Origin: Mogibacterium sp. | GTDB lineage: Bacteria; Bacillota; Clostridia; Peptostreptococcales; Anaerovoracaceae | DNA length: 64,000 nt | Reading direction: 5' to 3' | Assembly (NCBI GenBank): GCA_017404265.1 | Contig: JAFRCS010000011.1 | Location: forward strand, 82,889 to 146,888 | Shown here: positions 42,470-51,952 of the stretch, one piece after another | How the letters are laid out: every line of letters starts with the position of its first letter | Position numbering within the stretch: the stretch's first letter is position 1 | Made by a program: the position numbers and the translations under genes | The notes under the pieces: model-generated | Database searches by the model: none | Told to the model about the DNA's origin: nothing | What the model saw: only the letters and a program-made list of their open reading frames with translations

Positions 42470-44001
42470 CACTGTTTATCCCGTCTGCGCCGGCGCTTGC
42501 CTTTTTCCTCTTTCAGCGCTTCATTGACCGCTTCTCTCCGGAGATCTGTCGTGCGAGGAGCTATAGGATCGTATCCGGTCGAATTCCAGTCCCTCCGTAT
42601 CCTGTCAGCGTCCATTTCCATCTGCATGCGTGCAAGTTCTCTGATCCTGGCCCTTCTCAGGGCTTCACGCCTTCTGGCGCGGCGGCGCTTCACATGCCCC
42701 ACTCTCAGCAGGAATATCAGAAGCAGGCCGGAAATCACGCCAAGCACTATGGTCGCCTTATTGGAAATATAGTACTGTGACAGATACCAGCCTACCGGTA
42801 CATTATGTTTTATGATCAGGTCGACTGTGCCCTTGAGCTCATCGGCCACGTATATCCTGAATTCACCTACCTTGTCGCCCTTTTTCAAAGGAGCTTCAAG
42901 GTCGCTGTACATGAATGTCTGTGTCTGTATGAGCGCGTCGCTGCCTTCCGGCGGCACGTACGCGAAACCCTTTGTCTCCGTGTATGCCGCGACTCTTGTC
43001 GACGCTCCGTTCTTTACTCTGGCATAACCGCAGAGCTTGTTCTTCTTCACTATGGTGTTCTTGGTCACCTTGGTGTCGCCGTATTCGAGCAGCGACTTGG
43101 CTTCCACCCCAGCAGTGGCAGGATCCGAGTCCATGAGGACAACGATGAGCTGCATGTCGTCCTTTGTCGCGGCCGCAGCAAACTGAGCGCCCGGCGCAGG
43201 TTCTCCCACGACACCCAGGATACCGCCCTTGTTGAACTCATAGGCTGTGCTCTCATCGCCCGTCAGCAGCGGATTCGTAGCCGCAAATACTATCTCTCTC
43301 TGTTTCTGTTTCTTGACGCCTGCCTTTACAGTCGCATTCTCGAGGCTCAGCGCGTCCTTTATCTCCTGATACCTCATGGCTGCCTGTGTGATCACAGCCA
43401 GATCCGCGGCAGTCGAATACTGATTGATATTGTAACCACCGCTGGCGGTCACGAACTGGGTGTCCATCAATCCAAGTTCCATGCACTTGGAGTTCATTTC
43501 CTTTACGAAGATCTTCCTTGAGGATGCTCCGTACTTTGCCAGCAGTTCAGCAGCCTGTACGTCTCCTCCTACCAGCATGGCGTTGAGGAGATCACCTACG
43601 GTTATGGATTCGCCCAGAAGGAAGGTGTCTCCAAACCCGGCTATGGTTTCACCGACTTCAACAGTATTGTTCAGTTCACTGTCATCGTATATGTTGTCGA
43701 GCAGGACCATTGCCGTCATCAGCATGGTGATCTTTCCCGGCTGCATCTTGCGGTCGGAATGCTTCTCCACGACTTTCTCGCTGGTAGAACCCGACATCAC
43801 CATGTATGAGCTGGCAGTCACCGAATACGCCTTTTCCGACTTTACGCTGTGATCGCTCACGGCAAATACGTCAATGGCTGCAATATAACTGATGGTGGTC
43901 ACCAGTATCAGGATCACCGATATGATAGCCACCATCAGTCTTCTTGTTCTCAGTGTGTCTTTCTTGATAATACTCAAACTATTACTTGTGTGCAGCCTCA
44001 A
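42469..44001 (-). CDS. D-Ala-D-Ala carboxypeptidase (PBP5/DacA) fold protein lacking all active-site motifs
   Basis: A 510-residue membrane protein: basic N-terminus, one helix (about 23-46), an S11-family transpeptidase-fold domain (55-290), a PBP5-type C-terminal beta domain, a second helix (about 415-435), then a long Arg/Lys-rich cytoplasmic tail. Where DacA has the catalytic S-x-x-K (PASLTKIMT) this protein has PGKITMLMT, replacing Ser by Lys90 and Lys by Met93. The S-x-N site is VGGD (144-147) and K-T-G is KGG (258-260). So it should not have peptidase activity and may be a structural or regulatory pseudoenzyme. The start (a TTG at 44001, overlapping serC) is uncertain; 43935 is an alternative. 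Confidence 0.85.
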   Translation of the reverse strand: MRLHTSNSLSIIKKDTLRTRRLMVAIISVILILVTTISYIAAIDVFAVSDHSVKSEKAYSVTASSYMVMSGSTSEKVVEKHSDRKMQPGKITMLMTAMVLLDNIYDDSELNNTVEVGETIAGFGDTFLLGESITVGDLLNAMLVGGDVQAAELLAKYGASSRKIFVKEMNSKCMELGLMDTQFVTASGGYNINQYSTAADLAVITQAAMRYQEIKDALSLENATVKAGVKKQKQREIVFAATNPLLTGDESTAYEFNKGGILGVVGEPAPGAQFAAAATKDDMQLIVVLMDSDPATAGVEAKSLLEYGDTKVTKNTIVKKNKLCGYARVKNGASTRVAAYTETKGFAYVPPEGSDALIQTQTFMYSDLEAPLKKGDKVGEFRIYVADELKGTVDLIIKHNVPVGWYLSQYYISNKATIVLGVISGLLLIFLLRVGHVKRRRARRREALRRARIRELARMQMEMDADRIRRDWNSTGYDPIAPRTTDLRREAVNEALKEEKGKRRRRRDKQ

Positions 44002-45073
44002 ATTCCTTCATGTATTCGATGAGCGCGTCTACGCCTTCCTCAGGGAAAGCGTTGTATACGGAAGCTCTCATTCCGCCTGCGATCCTGTGTCCCTTGAGGT
44101 TGATCATGTTTCTCTCCTTCGCTCCGGCGATGAACTCCTTGTCGAGTTCAGGATCGCCTGTAACGAACGGGATGTTCATGAGAGATCTGTCTTCCTTGGC
44201 AACAGTGCCTCTGAAGAGCTTCGAGGAATCGAGATAATCGTAGATCTTCTGAGCCTTGCGGACGTCCTTCTCATGCATTGCAGGGATTCCGCCGTTGGCG
44301 AGCAGATACTTGAACACTTCGCCGGCTACGTAGATGGTGTAGCAAGGAGGTGTGTTGTACATCGATCCCTTCTCTGCGTGTGTCTTGTAGTCGAGATAGA
44401 TCGGAGTGTTGGCAGGAGCCTTGCCTACGAGGTCCTTTCTGATAATGACGATAGTCATTCCGGCAGGAGCAACGTTCTTCTGAGCGCCCGCATAGATGAG
44501 TCCGAACTTCTTGACATCGACTTCCTCGGAGAGGATGCAGGACGACATGTCAGCTACGAGCAGGTGATCACCGAAGTCAGGGAGCTCGTTGTAGTGAGTT
44601 CCGAATACGGTGTTGTTGTAGCAGATGTATACGTAGTCAACGTCGTCTCTGATGTCTTCCTTTGTTACCTTAGGAATGTATGTGTACTTATCCGCCTCGG
44701 ATGAAGCAACGCATCTTGCATCACCGAACTTTGTGGCTTCTTCCCAAGCCTTCTTTCCCCACTGACCTGCTACGATGTAGTCAGCCTTGCCAGTGCCTGT
44801 CATCAGGTTGATAGGAACCATTGAGAACTGGAGCGTAGCTCCGCCCTGCAGGAACATTACATAATAATCATCAGGAATGTTCATGAGCTTGCGCAGATTA
44901 GCTTCCGCGTCATCAATGATCTTCTGGAACTCAGGGGATCTGTGGCTCATCTCCATTACGGACTCGCCTGTTCCCTCATAGTTCAGCATCTCTGCTGCAC
45001 ACTTTCTGAGTACCGGCTCCGGAAGAACGGATGGGCCAGCAGAAAAGTTAAATACGCGATATTCATCAGCCAT
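43982..45073 (-). CDS. serC: Phosphoserine aminotransferase
   Basis: A 363-residue fold-type I aminotransferase of the serine pathway, converting 3-phosphohydroxypyruvate and glutamate to phosphoserine and 2-oxoglutarate. It starts FNFSAGPSVLPEPVL, the family hallmark, and has the PLP lysine in IYAGAQKNVAPAGMT. The pathway partner serA lies 2 kb away on the other strand, across pckA. Confidence 0.95.
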   Translation of the reverse strand: MADEYRVFNFSAGPSVLPEPVLRKCAAEMLNYEGTGESVMEMSHRSPEFQKIIDDAEANLRKLMNIPDDYYVMFLQGGATLQFSMVPINLMTGTGKADYIVAGQWGKKAWEEATKFGDARCVASSEADKYTYIPKVTKEDIRDDVDYVYICYNNTVFGTHYNELPDFGDHLLVADMSSCILSEEVDVKKFGLIYAGAQKNVAPAGMTIVIIRKDLVGKAPANTPIYLDYKTHAEKGSMYNTPPCYTIYVAGEVFKYLLANGGIPAMHEKDVRKAQKIYDYLDSSKLFRGTVAKEDRSLMNIPFVTGDPELDKEFIAGAKERNMINLKGHRIAGGMRASVYNAFPEEGVDALIEYMKEFEAAHK

Positions 45074-45122
45074 TGGTCTATACCTCCGTAAAATTTAAAT
45101 AAAGGGTTTTTATACCTGTTTC

Positions 45123-45147
45123 ATTATACTTCACTTTTGTGAAGTAT
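45123..45147. promoter_or_regulatory. Inverted repeat overlapping the probable serC promoter
   Basis: A perfect 9-bp palindromic pair ATACTTCAC-TTTT-GTGAAGTAT at 45126-45147 directly abutting a TATAAT -10 box on the minus strand (45128-45123). Placed as an operator or as the terminator stem of pckA; no T-run follows, so operator is favoured. Confidence 0.5.
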
Positions 45148-45178
45148 TACAGACGTTATTGTGATATCCGCTCCTTAA

Positions 45179-46792
45179 TTAGAGAGCCGGACCTGCAGCT
45201 ACAAGCGCCTTGCCTGCTGCGTTGGATGTGTACTTGTCGAAGTTCTTGATGAATCTGCCAGCGAGATCCTTTGCCTTCGCATCCCACTCTGCAGGATCAG
45301 CGTATGTATCTCTCGGATCGAGGATTCCAGGATCAACGCCAGGAAGCTCTGTAGGTACCTCGAAGTCGAAGTAAGGGATCTTCTTGGTAGGAGCCTTGAG
45401 TACGTCGCCGTTCAGGATGGCGTCGATGATTCCTCTTGTATCCTTGATGGAGATTCTCTTGCCTGTGCCGTTCCAGCCTGTGTTGACCAGATAAGCCTTA
45501 GCGCCGCTCTTCTCCATTCTCTTTACCAGTTCCTCTGCGTACTTTGTAGGATGCAGCTCGAGGAATGCCTGTCCGAAGCAAGCGGAGAATGTAGGTGTAG
45601 GCTCAGTGATGCCTCTCTCTGTTCCGGCGAGCTTTGCGGTGAATCCGCTGAGGAAGTAGTACTGTGTCTGCTCCGGTGTCAGGATCGATACTGGAGGCAG
45701 TACTCCGAACGCGTCAGCCGAAAGGAAGATAACATTGTCAGCCTGTGGGCCTGCGGACTTGCCGTTGACCTTCTTGGCGATGTTCTGGATGTGCTCGATA
45801 GGATACGATACACGTGTGTTCTCCGTAACGCTCTTGTCCGCAAAGTCGATCTTGCCGTCTGCATCGACAGTTACGTTCTCAAGGAGAGCGTCTCTCTTGA
45901 TGGCGTTGTAGATATCAGGCTCTGACTCTTTGTCGAGGTTGATTACTTTAGCGTAGCAGCCGCCCTCGAAGTTGAATACGCCTTCGTCGTCCCAGCCGTG
46001 CTCGTCGTCTCCGATGAGGAGTCTCTTAGGGTCTGTCGAAAGAGTGGTCTTGCCTGTTCCGGAAAGTCCGAAGAAGATAGCGGTGTTTTTGCCCTCCATA
46101 TCGGTATTGGCGGAGCAGTGCATGGAAGCGATGCCCTTCAGAGGGAGATAGTAGTTCATCATCGAGAACATGCCCTTCTTCATCTCGCCGCCGTACCATG
46201 TGTTGATGATGACCTGCTCACGGCTTGTGATGTTGAATGCCGCGCATGTCTCACTGTTGAGACCGAGCTCCTTGTAGTTTTCGATCTTTGCCTTGGAAGC
46301 GTTGAAGATAACGAAGTCAGGCTCAAAGTCCTCAAGCTCCTCATCTGTAGGGATGATGAACATGTTCTTTACGAAGTGTGCCTGCCATGCGACCTCCATG
46401 ATGAAGCGGATAGCCATGCGTGTATCCTTGTTTGTTCCGCAGAATCCGTCTACTACGAAAAGCCTCTTATTGCAGAGCTCATCGATAGCGATCTTCTTGA
46501 CCTCTGCCCATACTTCCTCCGACATCGGATGGTTGTCGTTCTTATAGCCTTCGGTCGTCCACCATACTGTGTCCTTGGAATTCTCATCCATGACGATGTA
46601 TTTGTCCTTAGGCGAACGTCCGGTATAGATGCCGGTCATTACGTTGACTGCGTCCAGTTCAGTAAGAACTCCCTTGTCAAAGCCTTCAAGCTCAGGTTTC
46701 ATTTCCTCTTCGAAAAGGAATTCGAACGATGGGTTGTAGACCAGTTCAGTAGTACCGGTGATCCCGTATTTAGTCAGATCAACTTTTGCCAT
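45179..46792 (-). CDS. pckA: Phosphoenolpyruvate carboxykinase (ATP)
   Basis: A 537-residue enzyme interconverting oxaloacetate + ATP and PEP + CO2 + ADP. Visible are the oxaloacetate-binding [12 protein letters not shown], the P-loop [11 protein letters not shown] (kinase-1a), the kinase-2 LIGDDEHGW with the metal aspartates, and the adenine-binding C-terminal region. In anaerobes it often works towards oxaloacetate. Good GGAGG site. Confidence 0.97.
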   Translation of the reverse strand: MAKVDLTKYGITGTTELVYNPSFEFLFEEEMKPELEGFDKGVLTELDAVNVMTGIYTGRSPKDKYIVMDENSKDTVWWTTEGYKNDNHPMSEEVWAEVKKIAIDELCNKRLFVVDGFCGTNKDTRMAIRFIMEVAWQAHFVKNMFIIPTDEELEDFEPDFVIFNASKAKIENYKELGLNSETCAAFNITSREQVIINTWYGGEMKKGMFSMMNYYLPLKGIASMHCSANTDMEGKNTAIFFGLSGTGKTTLSTDPKRLLIGDDEHGWDDEGVFNFEGGCYAKVINLDKESEPDIYNAIKRDALLENVTVDADGKIDFADKSVTENTRVSYPIEHIQNIAKKVNGKSAGPQADNVIFLSADAFGVLPPVSILTPEQTQYYFLSGFTAKLAGTERGITEPTPTFSACFGQAFLELHPTKYAEELVKRMEKSGAKAYLVNTGWNGTGKRISIKDTRGIIDAILNGDVLKAPTKKIPYFDFEVPTELPGVDPGILDPRDTYADPAEWDAKAKDLAGRFIKNFDKYTSNAAGKALVAAGPAL

Positions 46793-46872
46793 TTAGATAC
46801 CTCCTGTTGTTGTTTTATGGTTATCTTTTTGGTTTATCGTTTTGCTAAAAAATCCACTTTTTTGCCACTATA

Positions 46873-46901
46873 ATATTATTCATTTTCTGTCAATGTTTCA
46901 A
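46873..46901 (-). promoter_or_regulatory. Probable pckA promoter
   Basis: Minus strand TTGAAA (46901-46896), 17-base spacer, TAATAT (46878-46873), leaving an 80-base untranslated leader. A TTGACA within the spacer is a possible alternative -35. Confidence 0.55.
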
Positions 46902-46934
46902 CTTGTATTTGTCATATTACTTGCGCTCTCCGAG

Positions 46935-46963
46935 TTGATGAAAGCATGCCATGGTGTTATACT
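46935..46963 (+). promoter_or_regulatory. Probable serA promoter
   Basis: TTGATG at 46935-46940 and TATACT at 46958-46963 with 17-base spacing, about 75 bases before the serA ATG. Back to back with the pckA promoter. Confidence 0.65.
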
Positions 46964-47043
46964 AATTGTGTATGGGCAGACGCTGAAAAACACGTCGACA
47001 TGCTCTTAAAAACTATACCCTTTTGAAACAAACGGAGGACATA

Positions 47044-48180
47044 ATGGATAAGTATTTCATCGGTACTCTTAACAACATTTCCCAGAAGGGTCTGTGCAGA
47101 CTCACCGACAAGTTCGAGCTCACAGACGATGTCGATAAGGCAAACGGCATCATCGTAAGATCCTTCAAAATGCACGACATGGAGCTCTCTGACGACCTTC
47201 TCGCTATCGGAAGAGCCGGTGCAGGCGTAAACAACATCCCTCTCGACAAATGCAGCGAAAAAGGAATCGTCGTATTCAACGCTCCTGGCGCTAACTCCAA
47301 CGCCGTAAAGGAACTCGCAGTTGCAGGAATGATCATGGGTGCCCGTAACATCTACGAAGGCATCGCATGGGGCCAGACACTCGAAGGCGACGTTGCGGCA
47401 AACGTTGAGAAAGGCAAGAAGCAGTTCGCCGGCACAGAGATCGCAGGCAAGACTCTCGGAGTCATCGGCCTCGGAGCCATCGGCGCAAAGATCGCCAACG
47501 CTGCTTACGCGCTCGGCATGAACGTAGTCGGCTATGAAGCGTTCACACCGCATCCTTGCCTGACAGCTCCTGTTGAGCTCAAGGACAGCACTGAAGAAAT
47601 GGTTCCTGAGTGCGACTTCATCACAATCCACGTTCCTTCCCTGCCAACAACAAAGGGAATGGTCAACAAGGACCTCATCGCCAAGATGAAAGACGGAGTC
47701 ATCTTCATGAACTATGCGAGACCTGACCTCATCGTAGTAGACGACGTAGTTGAGGCTCTCGAGTCCGGCAAGATGAGAAAGTACATGACAGACCTTCTCG
47801 AGCCTGAGTACATCGGCAAGAAGGGCATCGTTGCCACACCGCATCTCGGAGCTTCCACATCTGAAGCTGAAGAGAACTGCGCTATCATGGCTACAGATCA
47901 GCTCATGGACTATCTCGAAAACGGTAACATCGTCAACTCCGTAAACTTCCCGAGAGTAACTCTTGAGAAGAGCGGAGACGAGAGACACTGCTTCCTCGTA
48001 AAGTGCGAGAAGACAGCTGACGAAGTCAAGGAAAAGATGAAAGCGTTCTACGGCGACAAGCTCGCGGGAATCGCAGGCAACAAGAACAGAGCCAACGATT
48101 ACGGATACTTCATCGTTGACGTAGCTAAGGGCACAGAGCCGTTCAGCTGCGACTGTGTGATCAAGACAAGAGTTCTGTAA
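47044..48180 (+). CDS. serA: D-3-phosphoglycerate dehydrogenase
   Basis: A 378-residue NAD-dependent 2-hydroxyacid dehydrogenase catalysing the first step of serine synthesis. The Rossmann motif is GVIGLGAIGAKIANAA; the catalytic set is R in NYARPDLIVVDD, E in the following ELLEPEY-like segment, and H in ATPHLGAST. A short ACT-like C-terminal part (ERHCFLVKCEKTADEV) may give regulation. The start at 47044 has a CGGAGG site 6 bases upstream. Confidence 0.93.
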   Translation: MDKYFIGTLNNISQKGLCRLTDKFELTDDVDKANGIIVRSFKMHDMELSDDLLAIGRAGAGVNNIPLDKCSEKGIVVFNAPGANSNAVKELAVAGMIMGARNIYEGIAWGQTLEGDVAANVEKGKKQFAGTEIAGKTLGVIGLGAIGAKIANAAYALGMNVVGYEAFTPHPCLTAPVELKDSTEEMVPECDFITIHVPSLPTTKGMVNKDLIAKMKDGVIFMNYARPDLIVVDDVVEALESGKMRKYMTDLLEPEYIGKKGIVATPHLGASTSEAEENCAIMATDQLMDYLENGNIVNSVNFPRVTLEKSGDERHCFLVKCEKTADEVKEKMKAFYGDKLAGIAGNKNRANDYGYFIVDVAKGTEPFSCDCVIKTRVL

Positions 48181-48196
48181 TCAATTCAACAAAAGA

Positions 48197-48225
48197 ACGG
48201 ACCGGGTCATACCGGTCCGTTTTTT
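48197..48225 (+). terminator. Terminator after serA
   Basis: A 9-bp stem ACGGACCGG/CCGGTCCGT, 6-base loop and TTTTTT, 16 bases after the stop. Confidence 0.92.
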
Positions 48226-48236
48226 ATTGTCTTAAG

Positions 48237-49919
48237 CTACATGATGCTGTCCAACTTCTTTACCTGTCTGTCGTAAGTCAGCAGGCCGTTCGTCTCGTCC
48301 TCCACATCGGACAGCTGCGTGTAGATGGCAGCGCAGAGGCCTTTCTCTTTCAGAGGTTCTATCTCCTCTCTGTACAGCCTCTCTATATCCTGCTTCAACA
48401 CATCTGTGCCGGAGCATTTTCTATAACCGTACTCCTTTGCTCCACCGTAATAGTGCCCATCTATCTTGCAGGCATAGCCGCCGAATTCACTCAGCACCAT
48501 AGGCCTTTCGCCCGGCTTCATGTTGGCCTTCCTGAAGTACACATGATAGCTGTCAACATCGCTCTTGTTCTGCCAAAACCAGCCGGAAGTACTATCGATG
48601 AACCTCGACTTGTCGATTTCCCTCAGCCTGTAATACGCAGCGTCCGCGTCAAACTGTCCCCAGCCCTCATTGAAGATGGTCCAGTAGCAGATGGACGGAT
48701 GGTTGTACAGAAGTCTTACCGTCTCATCCATTGAGTCAAGGAATATCCTGCGTCTCGAAAGATCGTTGTGAGCCTTCACGTCACTCAGCTTTGTCAGGCC
48801 TATGGTCGGAAGTATCGTATCTCTCAGGAACGAGTAGTCTGAGTTGTTCACCATGTCCTGGAAAATGACCATGCCGAGCCTGTCGCACTCATAATAGAAG
48901 ATCTCAGGCTCTATCTTGATATGCTTTCTCAGTGTGTTGAAACCGAGAGATTTCATGGCCTTTATGTCCTCGGCGAACTTGTCCGGCGAAGACGGCGTAT
49001 ATATGCCGTCGTGCCAGTAACCTTGATCCAGAACGCCGTTGAAGAAATACGGCTCTCCGTTCAGACAGAGAAGAGGATGCCCGAGCCTCCACTCTATCGT
49101 CAGCGTGCGCAGCGCGAAATACGATTTAACGAAATCTTCCGGACTCTTTATGCTGAACTCATAAAGGAACGGATCTTCCGGGCTCCAGAGATGCGGATCA
49201 TCCATATGGATGCGGACTGACGCGCATCTTACTCCTGCGTCGGACGAATCTACAAGAAAATACTCTTTCCCATCGAGTTCCAGAACGCCGGCAGTGATGC
49301 CGTATGCCGTGATTTCAGCAAAATCGGCTCCCGTATCGATTTTCAGGGAGGCAACATGCTCCTCAGGCACAGGTTCCAGCCATACGCTCTGCCAGATGCC
49401 GGACACGGGAGTATACCACATGCCGCCGTTATTCACTTTCTGCTTGCCCCACGGATATTTATGGTCCAGGCTGTCACGGGCTTCGACTATAAGGCTGTGA
49501 GAAAAGCCTTCATCTGTATTCCTTCCAGTGTCCTCCTCCTTGCTGGAGCTCAGGATATCAGTTATATCAATGCTGAAAGGCAGATAGCCTCCTTCATGTG
49601 AGCCCGCATACTTCCCGTCCACGTAGATCTTTGCGGTCTGATCGACTGCTCCGAAATGGACGATAATCTTCTTACCGTTCCATTCCTCAGGCACTTCAAA
49701 CCTTCGCCCGTAAAGCATGATGTCATCAGCTTCAATGCGTTTTCTGACGCCCGACAGCCTGCTTTCAGGGCAGAACGGGACCCTTATGGAGCCGCTCTTT
49801 GACGGCATTCCCGGCTCACCCTCTTTTTTGGTGCTGAATGCCCATATGCCATCAAGGCTCAGCCAGTCATCTCTGACCAGCTGAGGCCTTGGATATACTT
49901 CAGTCCATTTATTTGACAT
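48237..49919 (-). CDS. Glycoside hydrolase family 2 protein (beta-galactosidase/glucuronidase-like)
   Basis: A 560-residue three-domain GH2 enzyme: a jelly-roll sugar-binding domain (RPQLVRDDWLSLDGIWAF start, about 1-175), an Ig-like domain, and a TIM barrel. The acid/base glutamate lies in IFNEGWGQ (about 412) and the nucleophile in LSEFGG (about 477). No signal peptide, so intracellular. Short for the family, lacking later beta domains. Substrate unknown. 4 bp downstream of ptb. Confidence 0.9.
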   Translation of the reverse strand: MSNKWTEVYPRPQLVRDDWLSLDGIWAFSTKKEGEPGMPSKSGSIRVPFCPESRLSGVRKRIEADDIMLYGRRFEVPEEWNGKKIIVHFGAVDQTAKIYVDGKYAGSHEGGYLPFSIDITDILSSSKEEDTGRNTDEGFSHSLIVEARDSLDHKYPWGKQKVNNGGMWYTPVSGIWQSVWLEPVPEEHVASLKIDTGADFAEITAYGITAGVLELDGKEYFLVDSSDAGVRCASVRIHMDDPHLWSPEDPFLYEFSIKSPEDFVKSYFALRTLTIEWRLGHPLLCLNGEPYFFNGVLDQGYWHDGIYTPSSPDKFAEDIKAMKSLGFNTLRKHIKIEPEIFYYECDRLGMVIFQDMVNNSDYSFLRDTILPTIGLTKLSDVKAHNDLSRRRIFLDSMDETVRLLYNHPSICYWTIFNEGWGQFDADAAYYRLREIDKSRFIDSTSGWFWQNKSDVDSYHVYFRKANMKPGERPMVLSEFGGYACKIDGHYYGGAKEYGYRKCSGTDVLKQDIERLYREEIEPLKEKGLCAAIYTQLSDVEDETNGLLTYDRQVKKLDSIM

Positions 49920-49923
49920 ATAC

Positions 49924-50826
49924 CTATACCGACGCTGCGGCAGCGAGTACTATGGAGTAGAACTTCTCTTCAGCGCTGGATCCTCTTGACGTTAGTACGA
50001 TAGGCGCCTTCGCTCCTACGATGATTCCTGCCATCATTCCGTTGCTGCTGACGGTCCAGGACTTTCCTACCATGTTTCCCGTTGCCATAGATGGCATGAT
50101 CATCGCGTCGACCTCGCCCGCTACAGGGCTGTCGAACTTCTTGAACTCGGCGATCTCCTTGCTGAGAGCGATATCATAGGAGATAGGTCCTTCGACTGTG
50201 CAGCCTGTGATCTCTCCGTTCTGGTTCATCTCCTTGAGGGCCGCGGCGTCTACAGACTCCTGTGCCTTCTTGTTGAGGACCTCTGCTCCGCACATTACGC
50301 CTACCTTCGGATCTTCATATCCGAGAGCGTGCAGTACGTCGACAGCGTTGTTGATTATCTTTACCTTCTGCTCGAGATCAGGCTGGAGAAGCATTCCGCC
50401 GTCTGTCAGAACTACTACCTTATGATAGTTAGGGACCTGGAAGAGTCCTACGTGCGACATGATCTTTCCTACCTGCAGGCCTGTCTCTTTGTTTACTACC
50501 TGTCTCAGAAGATCAGCCGTCTGCATGCGCCCCTTCATCAGGAAGTCACCTTTGCCCTCGCGGATCAGCGCGACTGCCTTCTTGGCCGCCTCGATATCGT
50601 CATCTTCGTTGTAGATGGTGACATCGCCGAAGTCAAATCCGTGTTCTTTGCAGATGGCCTTGATCTCGTCTTCCTTGCCGACAAATACAGGCTCTACTAT
50701 GCCCTCTTTGAACGCCTCATATACGGCGTCGAGTGAGTGCTCGTCATGAGCGCAGCAAAGAACGATTCTTTTCTTTACCGGGTTTGCCTTTACCAGTTCG
50801 GCCATCTCCTTGAAATTCTTTAACAT
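49924..50826 (-). CDS. ptb: Phosphate acyltransferase (phosphate butyryltransferase-type)
   Basis: A 300-residue enzyme of the Pta/Ptb family, swapping CoA and phosphate on short acyl groups (butyryl-CoA or acetyl-CoA). The family-like C-terminus GIIVGAKAPIVLTSRGSSAEEKFYSI and the KGRMQTADLLRQV segment match Ptb rather than the longer Pta. No butyrate kinase gene is next to it. Acts in energy conservation in fermenters. Confidence 0.88.
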   Translation of the reverse strand: MLKNFKEMAELVKANPVKKRIVLCCAHDEHSLDAVYEAFKEGIVEPVFVGKEDEIKAICKEHGFDFGDVTIYNEDDDIEAAKKAVALIREGKGDFLMKGRMQTADLLRQVVNKETGLQVGKIMSHVGLFQVPNYHKVVVLTDGGMLLQPDLEQKVKIINNAVDVLHALGYEDPKVGVMCGAEVLNKKAQESVDAAALKEMNQNGEITGCTVEGPISYDIALSKEIAEFKKFDSPVAGEVDAMIMPSMATGNMVGKSWTVSSNGMMAGIIVGAKAPIVLTSRGSSAEEKFYSIVLAAAASV

Positions 50827-50935
50827 TTTTTCCTCCCATTCGGTCAGTAAGTTATACGTGTTTGCTTATCTTTTCAGACATAACAATTTTAGCACAATTA
50901 CGTGTCCGCTTAAATACAATTTGACCGTCTGCAGA

Positions 50936-50964
50936 TTGAAAAGAGTGCCTTCTGATGGTACAAT
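50936..50964 (+). promoter_or_regulatory. Promoter of the nitroreductase gene
   Basis: TTGAAA (50936-50941), 17-base spacer, TACAAT (50959-50964) preceded by TGG (extended -10 like). Confidence 0.72.
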
Positions 50965-51012
50965 TTTCGTTGGTATAAAACGCAATATGCATAATGCTAG
51001 CGAGGTATGAAC

Positions 51013-51822
51013 ATGAAGTATTACGAAGATATAGTAATGAAAAGACACTCCTGCAGAGGTTTCGCTGACAAGAAGGTTGGCGATGACGTTCTTAACGAGC
51101 TTCTTACATATTATGAGGATGAAGAGAGCGATCTCGTCGATGAGATAGAGACCGAGCTGAAGTTCTATGTAGGCACAGTCTGGGATGAGCTCAAGAAGAG
51201 CGTTGGATACAACGGATTCTGCATCAAGGCTCCGGCTTACATGGTAATCTTCTCCGACGTCGCGGATCATTATCTGGAGAATGCCGGATACATCGCACAG
51301 GGTCTTACACTCAAGCTGACGGAGCTTGGCCTTGCCGCTTGCTGGCAGACCATCAACGATGCCGATGAGGCTAAGAAAGCTCTCGAGGAAGATACAGATA
51401 AGGTTGTTGCATGCGTCGTGGCCTTTGGCTACAGGGATCCGGACAATGACGAGAAGGCCGTTGACAAGAAGTCTCTCGACGATATGACAGATGGATTCAA
51501 ATACGGTCAGGACATCGACACGGATCACTGGGGCGGTTCGATCGAGGATGCTCTCAGAGCCGTATGCCACTCGCAATCGTTCCAGAATCTGCAGCCGTAC
51601 AAGATCATCGTGGATTATGACCAGATCTCGCTGATCGGGCTTCCGGATGACATGACGTCCGAGGCCGACAGACTGCTCAACTACGGCATCGTTATGTTCA
51701 ACTTCTATTCAGTTTTGTGGGCTGTCAGGCCTACGACTCCAAGATGGAGCTTCGAGCCGGTAACAGACCGTGATCTCAAACTTCCAAAGGATGTTACATA
51801 CGTTGCCAAGTGCAAGATATAA
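51013..51822 (+). CDS. Nitroreductase family flavoprotein
   Basis: A 269-residue FMN-binding fold, probably a tandem of two half-domains: the start (DIVMKRHSCRGFADKKV) carries the RxSxRxF phosphate-binding pattern, and a second like segment (EDALRAVCHSQSFQNLQPYKIIV) follows. Family members reduce nitro groups, quinones or flavin-linked substrates with NAD(P)H. The ATG at 51013 has GAGG 7 bases upstream; the ATG at 51007 is too close to it. Confidence 0.85.
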   Translation: MKYYEDIVMKRHSCRGFADKKVGDDVLNELLTYYEDEESDLVDEIETELKFYVGTVWDELKKSVGYNGFCIKAPAYMVIFSDVADHYLENAGYIAQGLTLKLTELGLAACWQTINDADEAKKALEEDTDKVVACVVAFGYRDPDNDEKAVDKKSLDDMTDGFKYGQDIDTDHWGGSIEDALRAVCHSQSFQNLQPYKIIVDYDQISLIGLPDDMTSEADRLLNYGIVMFNFYSVLWAVRPTTPRWSFEPVTDRDLKLPKDVTYVAKCKI

Positions 51823-51876
51823 GTCAAATTGTAAGTCGGGTTCCAAGTCAGGATCATAATAATAAGACAATCAAAG

Positions 51877-51910
51877 ACCGCAGCCGTTCCGTAGAACAGC
51901 TGCGGTTTTC
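51877..51910. terminator. Terminator between the convergent nitroreductase and lacZ-type genes
   Basis: Outer stem ACCGCAGC/GCTGCGGT and inner GTTC/GAAC in a strong hairpin, followed by TTTTCTTTTC on the plus strand. It serves the nitroreductase gene and possibly also the minus-strand gene. Confidence 0.85.
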
Positions 51911-51952
51911 TTTTCAGCAGGTTTCTTGACCGATCTGTTAACTGATAATTTA

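Noticed and set aside
46957..47988. A 343-codon minus-strand open frame opposite serA
   Set aside because: The plus strand has a complete SerA with promoter, GGAGG site and terminator; the antisense frame shows no family pattern.
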